Source: Formicarius rufipectus
Lineage: Eukaryota > Chordata > Aves > Passeriformes > Formicariidae
Direction: 5' to 3'
DNA length: 64,000 nucleotides
NCBI GenBank assembly: GCA_013399695.1
Contig: VXAU01001111.1
Coordinates: forward strand, 2,009-66,008
The translations under genes and the position numbers were made by a program. Below are positions 25,868 through 38,300 of the stretch, in pieces (the stretch's first letter is position 1; each line of letters starts with the position of its first letter). A model generated the notes under the pieces. That model ran no database searches and was not told the DNA's origin. It saw nothing but the letters and a program-made list of their open reading frames with translations.

Positions 25868-25904
25868 CATTAGCTAATTAGTTTAATTAGAATGGGAATT
25901 TCCC
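25868..25904. promoter_or_regulatory. Candidate enhancer core: two TAATTA sites plus palindromic NF-kB-type site
   Basis: Two TAATTA homeodomain sites (25875-25880 and 25884-25889) are followed five bases later by GGGAATTTCCC (25894-25904), a perfect palindrome matching the NF-kB consensus GGGRNNYYCC. The surrounding 25860-26150 is low in repeats and rich in homeodomain-like and GCAAT-type motifs. VEGFC is known to be induced by inflammatory cytokines through NF-kB, so the site is a plausible intronic response element. Binding and conservation are not shown by the sequence alone. Confidence 0.35.
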
Positions 25905-26523
25905 TTTGATTTAGTGCAATATTGAGGAATCTAAAGTAAATGCAAAATCTTACTTTGTGCAATGCAAAATGGAATTCATTGCTTATCTTATAAAGCTTGC
26001 ACTGTTACCTTAGTAGCAATCTTGAAAGAAAAATGGAATCAGTAAATATAAATGTTGGTAATCATTAGAGTGGCTAAATGTCAGACATAAATACTCTAAT
26101 TGACTGCTTACCAATTTTCATAAAATCAACAACATAAAATCAGTATCAGGATGCAACATTCTGATACTGATGCTTTAGCTGGACTGCAATATCAACTTCA
26201 AAGTCTTCTAGGACACTGAAAGGAAACAGAAGAAAAGCCCACAACTTCTCCGACTCTACTCATTAAAGATTACAACAGTGTGAGAAATTTCTACCACCCT
26301 CTTCAAAGGCACTATATTTCATTACAAACTCTGACAGAGCTGTACCTGGGAAGGACAAATTATTTATTCTTTTTTCCATATTGAAATTGCAGTATTTTTA
26401 CTTGAGTTGTCTGAAATATAGTAATTTTATATATATGCAGTATAATTATGCTGCTGTAAGCAACAGTGATAGGTGTAGTTGATAATTCCTGTCTGAGTCC
26501 AGTCCTAGAATTTGATGAAGGGA

Positions 26524-26582
26524 GTATATATCATATATATAGTTCTATATATAATGTGTGTATATATATATATAATATATAG
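26524..26582. repeat. Imperfect (TA)n microsatellite
   Basis: Roughly 60 bases dominated by TA dinucleotides, interrupted by AGTTC and ATGTGTG. Confidence 0.85.
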
Positions 26583-29500
26583 TTACTGCATTTTATCTGA
26601 GTTATGATAAATAAGACTGTACTTAATTTGATAGAAGGGATGCTCCAGCCAGAAGCCTGTCCCCTTTTTTTACTCCTTCCTCTACATGTGGTGGAAGAAC
26701 TGGTAGGGGGAAGGTAAGATCAGGGTACTCTTTTTGGTAACAGCATGGATTTATAGTGAGTGTGCAACAGTTCACTTATGAGTACTTCAGGTAAATAACT
26801 TCTAGTGGCTGAGCTTGTTTTACTCAATAGCAAAATTAGGTAAGAGTAGTCACATACCTGGTTGTAGTGATTCACAAACATATTCTCATGAACCTTGAGT
26901 CCTAACATGAACAGATAATAATAACATTGTCTTTTTCATTTAATTTTTGAAAGTAATTAGGATCTTATTAACCAAAATAATTTTGCCTTTTTACTTTTTT
27001 TCTTTTCACCTTACATACATGTAAGATTCAGCAATATTGAAGTGAAGGGCTGGTAATACTGGACCACATTGCTAATTTAACTAGTCAGCTGTGCTTCCTG
27101 TAGAACATGCCTCAGAATCAGCTATTAAGCTCCAATTCAGCTTTCTTCGTGATTAGATAGTACTGTGGGTGTTTTCTGTGTAGTAAATGGACGATCTGGT
27201 TAATGAGGTACATGTAAACAGGCTAATTTTTGCAACAAAATCCTTGAGGTTCATGAACAGCTAAACTTGTGCTGACAGTTGGCCCATTGATGAGTGATTT
27301 GTGTTTGTTGAGTGAAGGTAGTTGCCCAAAAGTATTTCTATAGAAGTACTGTAAGTAAAGTGATTGTGATCTCTATTAAACTACTAGAAAAACATATAAA
27401 CAAATGTTGTTTATGTTCTGCATTGTACTTGAAATTTCAGTGACACAAGTTTGGTGTCTGGAAATCTTTCTCTTGCTATGTTACAAGAATGTATAATCAC
27501 TGTCTTACTGTTGTTCCACATAATTAATGTTAGCCAAGAACCAATATAAATCTAGTACTGTGAAAGGGCGTTGCAACCATAAATGTATGTTGTATATGAC
27601 TACAGCTTGCTACTTCAGTAAAAATCAAGTGTTCAGAAATTGCACAATACTACCCTTAGAAACTTACCTTTTCTTTTTCTGATGTTCTGATGCTCTCCAG
27701 AGTTGCTTGATGTTCAGGGACTTTGAAAAGATAAACAAAAATGCATGCAGCTTTATTGTCTGACTCTAGAGGACAGCCTTCAGTGGCCATGGGCTTGCGT
27801 CAACATTTTCCCAGAGTATTGGAAGTGCTGCCTTTATTGGCACATTGCTGCCGTCTCCATCCTCTTTAACTTGGCCCTCTGCCTTAACTAAATAGGGCTG
27901 GGTGTGGAGAGGTGGAAAGCAGGATCAGCCTAAGTGCTCCCCCCTACCTCCCTTACTGCAGCATGTGCTAGCCATGCTGAACCTATCTTGAGGACTGTGA
28001 ATTCATGTGGAAATTCATGCAACTGAAGAGGTAGAAGTGCATGCCTTAAGACCTTTGGGTGTTTTTTCCCCGTTCAAGGCTGCTTTGTGTAAATAGTAGC
28101 CAAGGGAGTCAGCAGGCTGTAGCTTTAGCCTTCTGTCTTTCACCTGTGTTCTTGAGCAGTTCCTGTGTTCTAAATCTATCTCTAGTTTCTTACTGCTTTC
28201 TCTACACATTGCTTCTCCTTTTCATCAAACTGTGAAATAATCTGATCTCTCCCTTTCCCTCATTGTATCCATTACCTTAACTTCTTGCCCTTTCCTGTGT
28301 GAATAAATGACAGTGAAGCTGTACTGGGCTGTCACTGCCCTCTGATTCATTTTGCATTTTGTTCCTTCATAGCAAAATCAGTGCCAACCCAGGTCACACT
28401 TCAACGTGTGTCCTTCTCCCTCATCTCCCTCACTAGCTTCAGATCACAGCCTTCCTTTTGTGCTTCTCCCATGCTCTTCTCTGAGATCTGAATTTCAGCT
28501 GCAAATTCCAGCTCTGTTGCCTCTCTGTGTCTTTTTTGTTTTTGTCATTTTTTTCTTAGGGAAAGCTGAGTCTTTTTCTGCCTTCTGATCCCTTACACTG
28601 AAGTTTCTTATTTTTAGCTCTTTGCTCTGGAGTCACTGAGACCACACGAAAGAAAAACTTCACTTCTGTCATTTCATGACCTGCCGCAGACCAAAGCTAT
28701 GCCTGCACAGCAAATCTTGTTCAGCAGTTGCAGGGAGCATGTACTGATTGTTCCTTAAACCTTTTCATGTTCTAGCAAAGCAATCTGCCAAAGTCTACTG
28801 GAATTTAATAAGCTGTGATGCTTATTTGTTGGGTAAATTTTGCTGCAAATATTAAANACTTGCCTGTCAATGTAAGGTGCTGCATATCTTCAGTGAGGAG
28901 GCTGCACTATTTTAATGTGGACAAGAAATAGGCATTCAAAACCTTTGAATAAACATCTAGAAAAAAAATCTTATAAGTGGAAAAACTGGAGTGGTTAAAG
29001 CTAATAACTGCTCAAACCTGCGTAGTTTGGTGCCACTAGCCCAAATGGTATTCCCACTGCCCACTTGCTTTTTTGTCACCTGTACAGTCCCTTCTTGAGT
29101 GCCCATAGGAATATGTGGGGAACTGAGTCAGGAACATGATCTGAATGACAGCTTTTGTGGGGTGAAGGTGTGGGGTCTAAGGACTACTCAGTTGAACTGA
29201 TTTTTTAGTCTGGTTTACTTCTTGACTTTATGTATGCTTGTGTCTACATAGGAGATGGACTTGTGTGAGCACAGGAATAAGCAGTTGGGAATAGAAAGAG
29301 TGGATGTGGGTGCTTTTTTAGTGATGGTCTAGGATATTTATTGATCAATAAGTTAGATCACACTGGTACTGTTCGCTGTGAGGACCTGCTTTCTTTTCAC
29401 CTTGCCATGTCCTGTGGGAAAATAGCCTTGGAGCAGAAAATGCCTTAAAGAGGCAGTAATTCTTTGGAAGACATCTGTGATTATTGTTTGACTTTATCTC

Positions 29501-30269
29501 ACCTTAACTGCTCAAAGTTTAAGAAACTGAGTCATGCTGACTGGACTCTTCTGCAGGTCTAGTCAGACCTGAGGAGTAAATGGCATGACCTCATCAAGCA
29601 CAGTTTCAAGGTTTGTTCAGAAATTTCAGTTTTCAAAAGTTACCACGTTAAGTGAGTGTGCTGATTGACGGGGCATTAAGTGAGTAAGTGTACACATTTA
29701 TCCTGTGTTACTACAGCAGCTCTTCTTGGTTGCATTTGGTGTTTTCCATGGCCTCTTCAGTGCAATTGTTGGGGGAATTTTAAGTGTATGAAGCTTTTGT
29801 CCTCAGATCAAGCTTGAAAGGTTGCTGCGGTACTGAAGCTTTGCTTAATGTTTAAGTCCTCTTGGTTGGTGCCAAGTTATACATAGCAAGTAGCCGAAGG
29901 AGAACGTGGGAGGGATAAAGAAAAGCAGCCAAAAAGAGATGGGAACTGCTGTCCCATTATTCCTACAGCTCCTGCAGTGTGTACCCAGAAACTAAGGTTA
30001 GTGGGAATAGTATACTCTATGCAGAGAGAGTCTAAAGTATGTTTTAATTTTTTAAAAAAGGTGTATAGATCAATGCATCTGATACCTAGCACCAGCTGTT
30101 GTCTTGATTCCCATTCTGTGCTAGTACAGTGGAAGTAAAGGAGAGAAAATTTTAATATGGAATTTCCTGAGGTCATATAGTTTTATTTTAAGGTATTGTT
30201 CTGTATCTGGATGCTGTTGCTTAATTTAGATCTAACTATAGAATATAATTATGCTGTTTCCACCCTCAT

Positions 30270-30345
30270 ATGTATAGACACACAGACACACACATGCCTT
30301 CACAAAATGTGTCTATATCTATATATACACATAGATCCTTAATAA
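30270..30345. repeat. Mixed CA and TA simple-repeat tract
   Basis: Short ACACACAGACACACACA run followed by TATATCTATATATACACATA. Too broken to be called a single microsatellite. Confidence 0.65.
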
Positions 30346-30600
30346 TATATGTCTAAATGTGTGCTTAAAACCATGAGCTAACAATTATGCTATAGCTGAA
30401 GTAAAAGTACTCCAATTTTTGCCATAAATAATCACTTCTAATTTTATGATTTGGTTTCCAGTAGGTGAGTTACAATTCAAAAAATACAGAATTTAAGTGA
30501 AAACAAAGTTAAAATGAAGATAGTCTGAAAAATAGATATTTCAAATTTTAATTTTTTTAACTGCCTATTTTTACACAATGACTAAAACTTTCATACCGAC

Positions 30601-31173
30601 TGTTGTGGTTTAATGCCAGCTGCCAACTAAGTACCATGCAGACATTTACTTGCTGCCCCCACCCCTCATGGGATGGAGAGGAGAATCTGGGAAAAGAAAG
30701 GTAAAACTCATGGGTTGAGATAAGAACAGTTTCATAATTGAACTAAAATAAAAGACAATAATTGTAATAACAGCAATAACTGTAATGAAAAGGGGAGAGG
30801 GAGAGAAAGGTGGAGGAGAGAGGGAGACACAATTGCTCGCCACTTGTTGCCTGATGTCCAGTCCATCCCTGAGCAGTGATTGGCTCCTCACACCCAACTT
30901 CTCACAGTTTATATACTGATTGTGACATTTTCTTGTACAGAATATCGCTTTGGCCAGTTTGGGTCAGCTGGCTATGCTCTCTCCCAGATTCTTGTGCACC
31001 TGCTCACTAGCAGAGCATGGAAAACCAGAAAATTCTAGACTTAGGGTAAGCACTGTCCAGCAACAACTAAAGCGTCAGTGTGTTTTCAACATCACTCTCA
31101 TACTAAATCTGAAACACAGCCCTGTACCAGCTACTAAGAAGAAATGAACTCTATCCCAAGTGAAAGTAAGTCA
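30601..31173 (-). mobile_element. Endogenous retrovirus solo LTR (avian ERV type), antisense to VEGFC
   Basis: On the + strand the element starts TGTTGTGGTTTAATGCCAGC. It then shows CTCATGGGTTGAGATAAG, a TTTATATAC box, TTGGCCAGTTTGGGTCAGCTGG and TCTTGTGCACCTGCTCACTAG, and it ends near CTCTATCCCAAGTG. This series of blocks is typical of a widespread avian ERV LTR. In those LTRs the sense strand begins TGTGCTGGTTTTGGCTGGGATAG and carries a TATATAAA promoter box. Here that box (TATATAAA on -, 30908-30915) and the start motif lie on the - strand, so the LTR points against VEGFC. There is no internal retroviral sequence on either side and no obvious target-site duplication, so it is an old solo LTR. 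An internal purine-rich block at 30789-30830 replaces part of the usual sequence. Confidence 0.82.
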
Positions 31174-31917
31174 TTGATTCTGATAGATGGTTGAAATTGC
31201 ATCTTAAGCTGTTTTTCAGGAGCTATCTTTATTATAGTCTTGGTGAGAATATCCTACCTAGGTGTATGTTAGGACCAGGCTATTCACTTCTTTTGCTCAT
31301 TAATGCTTTATTGACATAAGATGTTAAGTCTGTATACTCATATGTAAGTGTATAATTGACATCTCAATGTAGTAGAATGCAGCAAACATGCATTATCAGG
31401 AAAATTATTTTTATTTAGAATAAAACATATTTTCAAGCCAAAATCGTTTTTTTGTTTAGAGAAGGTTTTGTAACTGTTAGCTGCCTGACTCACCATACAG
31501 TCAGTGTGCACTCCATCTGATATGGATGAATAGAAGGCTGACTTTCACTTAAAATATTGTATTGCATTGTGCTTCTCTTCATAACATAAAAGCTGATAGG
31601 TAGGCATGAGACAGAAGCAATAGACTTAGTAACCTTCCTTTTATTAATGAGATACCTTTAAGTAGTTTTCCAGGTGTTTATTCCCCGACTTACATGAATT
31701 GAAGTACATGTGTGACTATAATTTGTTTCATAACTAGATATGACTAGCTGCAAATGTACTTTTAGATATACTCAGATGCCTTTGTGGCAGTGCTAATTAA
31801 ACTCTTGCCTGTGCTCTGCTAACTCAGATGCCAAAGGTGAGGTCTCTTTCACTCCTGCTCCTACTTGCTCACTTCATCTTTCTTTAATAGTTTTATTCTG
31901 AGTGTGAAAGTGAGACC

Positions 31918-31957
31918 TGAGTCACCTCTCTCACACTTACTCATTTCTTCTGAGTCA
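31918..31957. promoter_or_regulatory. Paired perfect AP-1 sites (TGAGTCA x2)
   Basis: Two exact TGAGTCA motifs lie at 31918-31924 and 31951-31957, 33 bases apart start to start, which is close to three helical turns. The second is the centre of a 13-base palindrome (TTCTGAGTCAGAA). They are separated by the pyrimidine-rich stretch CTCTCTCACACTTACTC. AP-1 binds this motif and marks many enhancers; regulation of VEGFC by this pair is my inference. Confidence 0.35.
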
Positions 31958-34900
31958 GAAGTGTTTTGTAGTTACCTTTTTTTTTCTTGTATTTGCCCCA
32001 AACTGTGAAGCATAATATAATGCATCTCTCTGCTTTTAAGTAGAAAAAAAGTTGCTTTTAGTAGACTGCAATTGCAATAAAACTCAGGTAATTTGTAGTT
32101 GAAGTGCAGTTCTTTGCCTCAGCACTCCAAGTGATCATTTCATAGAAAATATGACAAATGAGGAATACTGCAGTTCCCTGTATTTCCCATTCATGTTTTT
32201 TATGGCAAGAGGCTGTTAAAATTCATTAGAAAGGAAAGCGAAAATTAATCAATTAAAATGCTTACTTCAAATCCAGTGAAGTACCTTGATTTTTCAGCTT
32301 GCTAATCCTTACCCTGTCAGGCCTCATATTTATGATTGCTAATGTTCACTGGCAGAAATAAAATATTAGAGAAATGTCTTCTTGAATACCTGGAAGGTAT
32401 GATTTGAAGACTGGTTCAACTGTCCTACCATAGTAGTTTGAACGACCTTACCAATGAATTGCAAGTGTTTTATATGGTCTGTAAAATAACAGCCTATAAA
32501 GAAAGGGAGAGCAACGAGCATACATTAATGCTGCAGAAGTGCTTCATGTGTCATTTTTAGGTGCTACATCACATACAAAAGCTTTTTTTACCTGCTGTAT
32601 TAAAATGCCAGCACTCCCAAATGTGAAAAATCCTGACTCCAGTGAAGCAAAATAATGAAACTTTAAACTCATGGTACTTAAAATGAAACTGTGATTTGCC
32701 TTCTAGTATTTAAGATTGAATACACTTGTTAGAACACTAAATAATATGAATTTCTACTACAAGAAGGGTTTTTAAGCCATAGTAACTATGTTTCTATGTG
32801 CTCCTTCATTAGAGTGTTGTCACTGATGCAGGGTCCTATGAACCTTCACACGTGTAGAAGGTAACGGTGACTTGTACCAGAGCCGTACCTGCCTTCCCTC
32901 TTCTGCGTATGGCACTAGAAAGACAGCTACTCAGCTACTGCCTCCAATTTCAATGTCTACAAATGAACCTGTGCTGAAAAACCGGGTTTGGGGAAAATGT
33001 TGCTTAAGAATAGAGAGAGACAGAAATAACTTCTAGTAAGAGCTTAAGGAGTTGGAGATCAAAAGATAGCTGGGAAAACCACGTAGAAATCTTTGGAAGA
33101 GAGAAAATATAACATGGCAGAAAGCATAAAACTGGTCAAAGACGTTTTGTTAGGAACTGTGAGAGTGACTAATTTTTGAGAAAAACTGTCAAGGGACATG
33201 GTAACTAATATCTGTTCTCATCCTCAAGTCTAGATGTTCTCAGGAGCCTTTATGTTTCCAGGACATTCCATTCAGTGCTGAGATACATGGCCATTGCATA
33301 CAGGAGATTGAAGTAGACTTCCTTTGGTGTAGTACTTGGCACTCCAAGCAGCAGACCTTTGTATGAGCACATATAGTATGACATGCCAAAATCTTTGGTA
33401 TGATAAGTACAAAAAAGCATTGGAAATACCATGCTGAAGTCCATCTGCATTAGCATTTGGTCTGATTGTGTTGTGAATGCTGAAGAACTGTGTCTGAAGT
33501 GAAGAGATTAATTTTTTCATTTTTTATCCTTTGGCTTTGGTCCGGCAGCATATTTGGACTAATCCAGGGTAACTAGCCCAACCACGTTTATTATCCGGTT
33601 ATAAACTCACCCACCCTAGTTTGTTGAATTCCTTTGTTATGGCTGTTTATAGCTGTTACATTCACAGTCTTTTGCAGCAATGAGTTTTAGTTGCATCATG
33701 TAATTGAGTCTTCACAGTGAAATGGAACTCTCCACCCGCCTTTATCTGTAATTTACTTGCTTCTTTAGCTTCCAGACAGTTCTGGTTTTGTAATAAATAG
33801 TGTATAATTATGTGTGTATTGCCATTCACAACATTGTTTTTATTTTACAGCTCTCATACAGAAACAGTTTGGCATTGTGGCTTGTTCTTGTCTTTTACTG
33901 TCTATCAGATCCTCTTTGTATTTTGAGGTGGGGTGATCTGATTAGTGTGTGTTGTGAGAGAAAATGGGCAATTAATGAAGTGTGATCATACAGAACCAAA
34001 ATGTAGTTAGTTATTTCCTGTTGAAACAGCTGATAATAACATTCTGTTTTAGTCAAGTGATATACCCAAACGTGATTTCATCTCTATCATGCTCATCAGT
34101 GAGAAGTAACATATGCATGTCTCTCTACATTGTGATGTTTATGTATTTCATCACATGGTTGGAGATTGTATGCTGCCTCTTATATGTCCTTCATGTCCTT
34201 AGTTATCCTCTTACAAGCACACATGCTGCTTTTATGTGAGCAGACATTCATCCATCATACATCAATAAACCAGTATCATCATGGCATGTCTGTTTCTAGT
34301 TAAGTGAAGAGAGAAGAGCTGTGATTTTTCCATAAATGTTATGACAGGGAGCAAGATGTGTGAATAATTCATGCAGCCCCAGCTTGCCCTTATTTACATC
34401 AATAAGTATCTGAAAAAGAGCCCTAGATGGAGCAAGCTGTGGCTACGTGCAGAAGGAATCATTTTAGTGAGCCAAATCCAGTCAGTAATTTTGGGCACCT
34501 CAGTCCAAATGACTTTTCTGGCTCTGGAAGAAATACCAAATTTTTTGGAGGTTTTTGTCATTGCTATGTTTTGTGTAGAAGCATATGTGAGAGTTTGAAT
34601 TGTGATTGCCGCCAGGAGTTTTAAGTAGAACAGTAAAAGTTCTGTTTGAAGATTAAAATAAGATTTGGCAATATTGCTAACAGGAAAAGGAAAAAAAAGC
34701 TTTCAAGCAGTATATTTAGGGAACAAAGATAATTTATTCTATAATTAAATATAAATCCACCACTTTTCCTGAGCTGAGCATGCTGAACAATCTGGAATAC
34801 TCTTTGCATCTCAAAAATATGTGACTGTTCTGATTTGTAAAGGATTTTAAAAATCATAAACAAAAGAAGTGAAATCTATAAATTTAAGAGTTATTTTGGC

Positions 34901-35149
34901 TTATGTTCTCTTATTTGCTCAGTTTTGTATCTCAAATAAATTATTAAGTCAGTAGTTATTATGGTCTTGCACTTACATGAAAACAGAACGTGATCCATGT
35001 TTTTGTCCCAATCTGCAGCCTTATGTGCAGATCCAGACATAGAAATAAACAAAATATGTAGCCAACATCCCCCGTGCAAATCTCAAGTCTTTACTCTTAG
35101 TTGTACCTTTAGGTAAAAATTCAAGGTTCTGGTCTTTCAGCGGCAGCAA

Positions 35150-35320
35150 AGTGGGGAAAGAGAGCGTGAAGCTGCTGAGGGTCAGATCCTGCGAGCCAGC
35201 ACGACCACACTGGCGATATCCACGCCTGATCCCTCGGCACTGAGATGCTGTATTGCAGCCCCGGTGTGAAGCAAGGCAGTCTGGTGATTGGGTAAGACTC
35301 GCTGGGTGGTTTTGAACTTC
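35150..35320. promoter_or_regulatory. CpG-richer patch in intron 1
   Basis: Within AT-rich intron, about 170 bases contain about ten CpGs (for example CCTGCGAGCCAGCACGACC and GGCGATATCCACGCC). Three overlapping - strand open frames cross it but none resembles a known protein. It may be a CpG-rich enhancer, a GC-rich repeat remnant or an unannotated exon of a non-coding transcript. Confidence 0.3.
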
Positions 35321-38300
35321 TGATAGAAGCTGTGCTGAGATAGTAGATCCCCATTTCCTAGGGAAGCATTCAGGATACCAGGACACAGATAAAGAGTGGT
35401 CAGTGATCTCACTTCTAAGTGTGGTTTTTAGATAGAAGTACCTGTTGCATCTTGCACAACACTCAAGCTTGTGAAAGTCTTTCAGAGTGTGTCATAGTGA
35501 GCAGCTTGCTGGGTAGATTATCTATTTGGTGACCCTTCTTTGGGAGCCCCAAATAACTGCATGTGTGCAGTGGGTGCTGGGACACTGTTTTTTCTAATGG
35601 ATATGCAAACAGGTAAGCACGATGAAATGCCTCAGAGCAGGGTTAGGCAGAACATGCAACTCCAGCTCATTTTGTTTTCCCTGTAAATGTACCCAGATGA
35701 AGTGCTGTTTTGCATGGCATGTGATGAAAGTATGTTAGATACATCTTCGGTGTACATTGGATGTTTTCTGTTATAGATCAGAAGAAAACTTAGTATCGAT
35801 TTTTAATTTTCATCTTCTGATGAGCACAGAGATAGTGTAGGTGGGTACAGGTGATGGTTAGCCTTAAGCCCCTGTATAATAAGTGCTGTGAAGCAACCTG
35901 CCAAGTAATTAAAGCTGCTTTGAAATTCCAGGCCACAGCAGCTGTGGTGTGGAAGTTCTGTGGGCATTTGTCCTTCTTTCATTCCCTCACTAAGAGGCTC
36001 AACTTAGAAAACCTGTAACACTTCATATAAAACATTTCTGTTCAAGAAAATGGTCCTTTGAGCTATTGAGTCCCATTCCTAGACTGTGCGTGCAGTTAGT
36101 GTCATGGACAGAGGGCAGACCAGGTCAGGCTAATTCCATTTGGGAAGCAGAAACTGATTTTGGAGGACATGTCATGGACACAGCAGTTAGAGTTGTGCTA
36201 ATTCTCTTCTTGTTTAGAGAAACAGAAACCAAATAAAAACCACAAACCCCAGAACTGCTGCATTGCTCAATATGTGTATATAAAGCCATATTAATTGCTG
36301 CAGAAAGTGAAGAACAAAGAAAATAGTTTTGTTTTGCTTTTGTAATTTCCAGATGACAGCTGTTTGGTTAAGGATCACAGTAGGAAGAGAGGGTTAGAAA
36401 GCAGTTAGTATCTTGAATTTATCAGAAGACACCTGAGCTTAAACCCTTGTTTAAGGTAACTAATGGGATATTTCTAGGCATGTAGCTGGGGCAGGATGGA
36501 TCTCTGGGAAAACCTGCCTGAAATTTCTTGGAAGGTTTTTATCTGTGCTTAGTTTTGTGTTGCAACAGAAATAATAATTTCAATATTAGTGCTTCACCTG
36601 TTAGGACCTTCACTTGGTAGCTAATTTGGTGTTAACTCATGCATCATTGCAAGCTGTCTTCATATTTTCTGTGTGAACAGGAAATAAATGCTGTGATGTA
36701 AGTACAGTGAAGACAGTGACAGGCTTTCTTAATTCAGGAGTCTCACTACTGGTTTGATGGGCCACTTTGGATATTCAGGCACTGAATAGCAGCTGTGGTA
36801 TATGATTGGAATTTTTCTTCTAGCAGTTATAATTTTGGGATATGTATACCCACTTTGAGTTTACTAGCTACATTTCTGCAGTTGAATATTCTTGAGCTGT
36901 TATCCCTGTACATGAATTATGAGCTCTCTGTTGACAGTTAAGAGATTCAAGATCTGACTCAGAGTTTCTGAAGTTGGCAAGAGACCTAACAATGGTTTTA
37001 GTAGGCTGTGAGTTAGTCCTAGTGTGCATAAATAGTTGTTTTAGGACTAAAGAGTGTACTTCAAGATCATATAAAAATTACTGCCAAGAAATTCTTTTAC
37101 CATTTCTTATAAGAGCCAATTTAAGAGTGAAGTACATTCATATTATTAGACAACTATGTAGGGATATGTGAACATATAATAAGCTACTTGTTTTCTGTTA
37201 TAGTATCTCCTAATTTTAAAAGGCAACGTGGAATAATTTCAAGTGAGTAATGCTGACTTTTTTCCACCGTCTCAAGAAATGCAGTAATCTTTTGAAAAAT
37301 TTGGTATTTGCAAGATTGTGAGCAAAAGATTAGTTACTATCATTTGAGGACTTCAGTGTACTTGTGAACTGAATTGCGTTTTGAACACAGTTCAGCATCT
37401 ATGGGCATTTAGCTGAGTCCTGTATTAGAAACTTGGTCACCCAAAGCTATCATGAGAGATCAGGGAGAGAGAAAAGCTTGAAAGGATAAACCCATGCGAA
37501 CTCTAAATTAACTGGAAGTTCTCTCTGCATAGACTACAAAATTGGGAAATCTGAGATTACTTAGTGGAATGCATGTATGTGTTGGGGTTTTTTTAACTTG
37601 TTCTCTTTTGTGTTAATAAAGGTCAAGTTTATGTCCTACATTGTTTCTGTTGAAGGGAGGTTTAAAAATACTGACCTTTTTTGTTCATTACTTGTATCTA
37701 TTTTAGTTTGTTTGGCTGTGCAGAGATTTGGAGGGTTTGGTTGGATTTTTTAAAGAATCCACTACTTACGGATTTGCACTGCTTGGATCTCATGATGAAG
37801 CTCCTTAGGATTCTCTTAATCAAGGGAGGCTGGAACACTGTATCTTTGTATACTTCTCATCTCTTAGAGTGGGACTTTCAGAAACCCTGTGCAACTGGTA
37901 GCTTAAATGTCTGCTTTCACAGAGTCCAGCTATATGGTTTCTTCACGTTAACTGAGATAGATGAGTCAGTGAAGAGCTTGGGGTTTTACAAAGGTTTCCA
38001 AGAGCTCTGTGTTCCAAAAGAAGAAGCTGAGGCAAAGTTAGAGAACCTCTTCATGTTCTTGTCTGCTTCAGTTCTTTCCCTCTACGTGAGCTTTGGAGGA
38101 CAACTGAGATTTCTCTGCTTCCTGATGACCACTAAATTAGAAATTCCTTCTTCTTCAGGTAGAGTTTTAGTAGTCTAAAATACCATTCTGCTATGAAACT
38201 ATGTTCCTTTGCCTTTCTCTGTTGCTTCATATTTCATTCCCTCCTGAAAACCCTTTTCATGTGCCTTTGTTTTCCACACAATGAATGCTGGAGTGAAGTT

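Larger units (their letters stand above)
24426..30600. other. Intron 1 stretch with AT microsatellites and a candidate regulatory block
   Basis: No gene and no transposable element recognised. It holds TA microsatellites at 25768-25787 and 26524-26582 and a mixed CA/TA tract near 30270-30345. A homeodomain/NF-kB motif group lies at 25868-25904. One ambiguous base (N) occurs at 28857. Confidence 0.5.

Noticed and set aside
35021..35412. Three overlapping - strand frames (76-121 codons) as a possible gene
   Set aside because: Three frames open at once reflects the CpG-richer composition; none shows recognisable domains.
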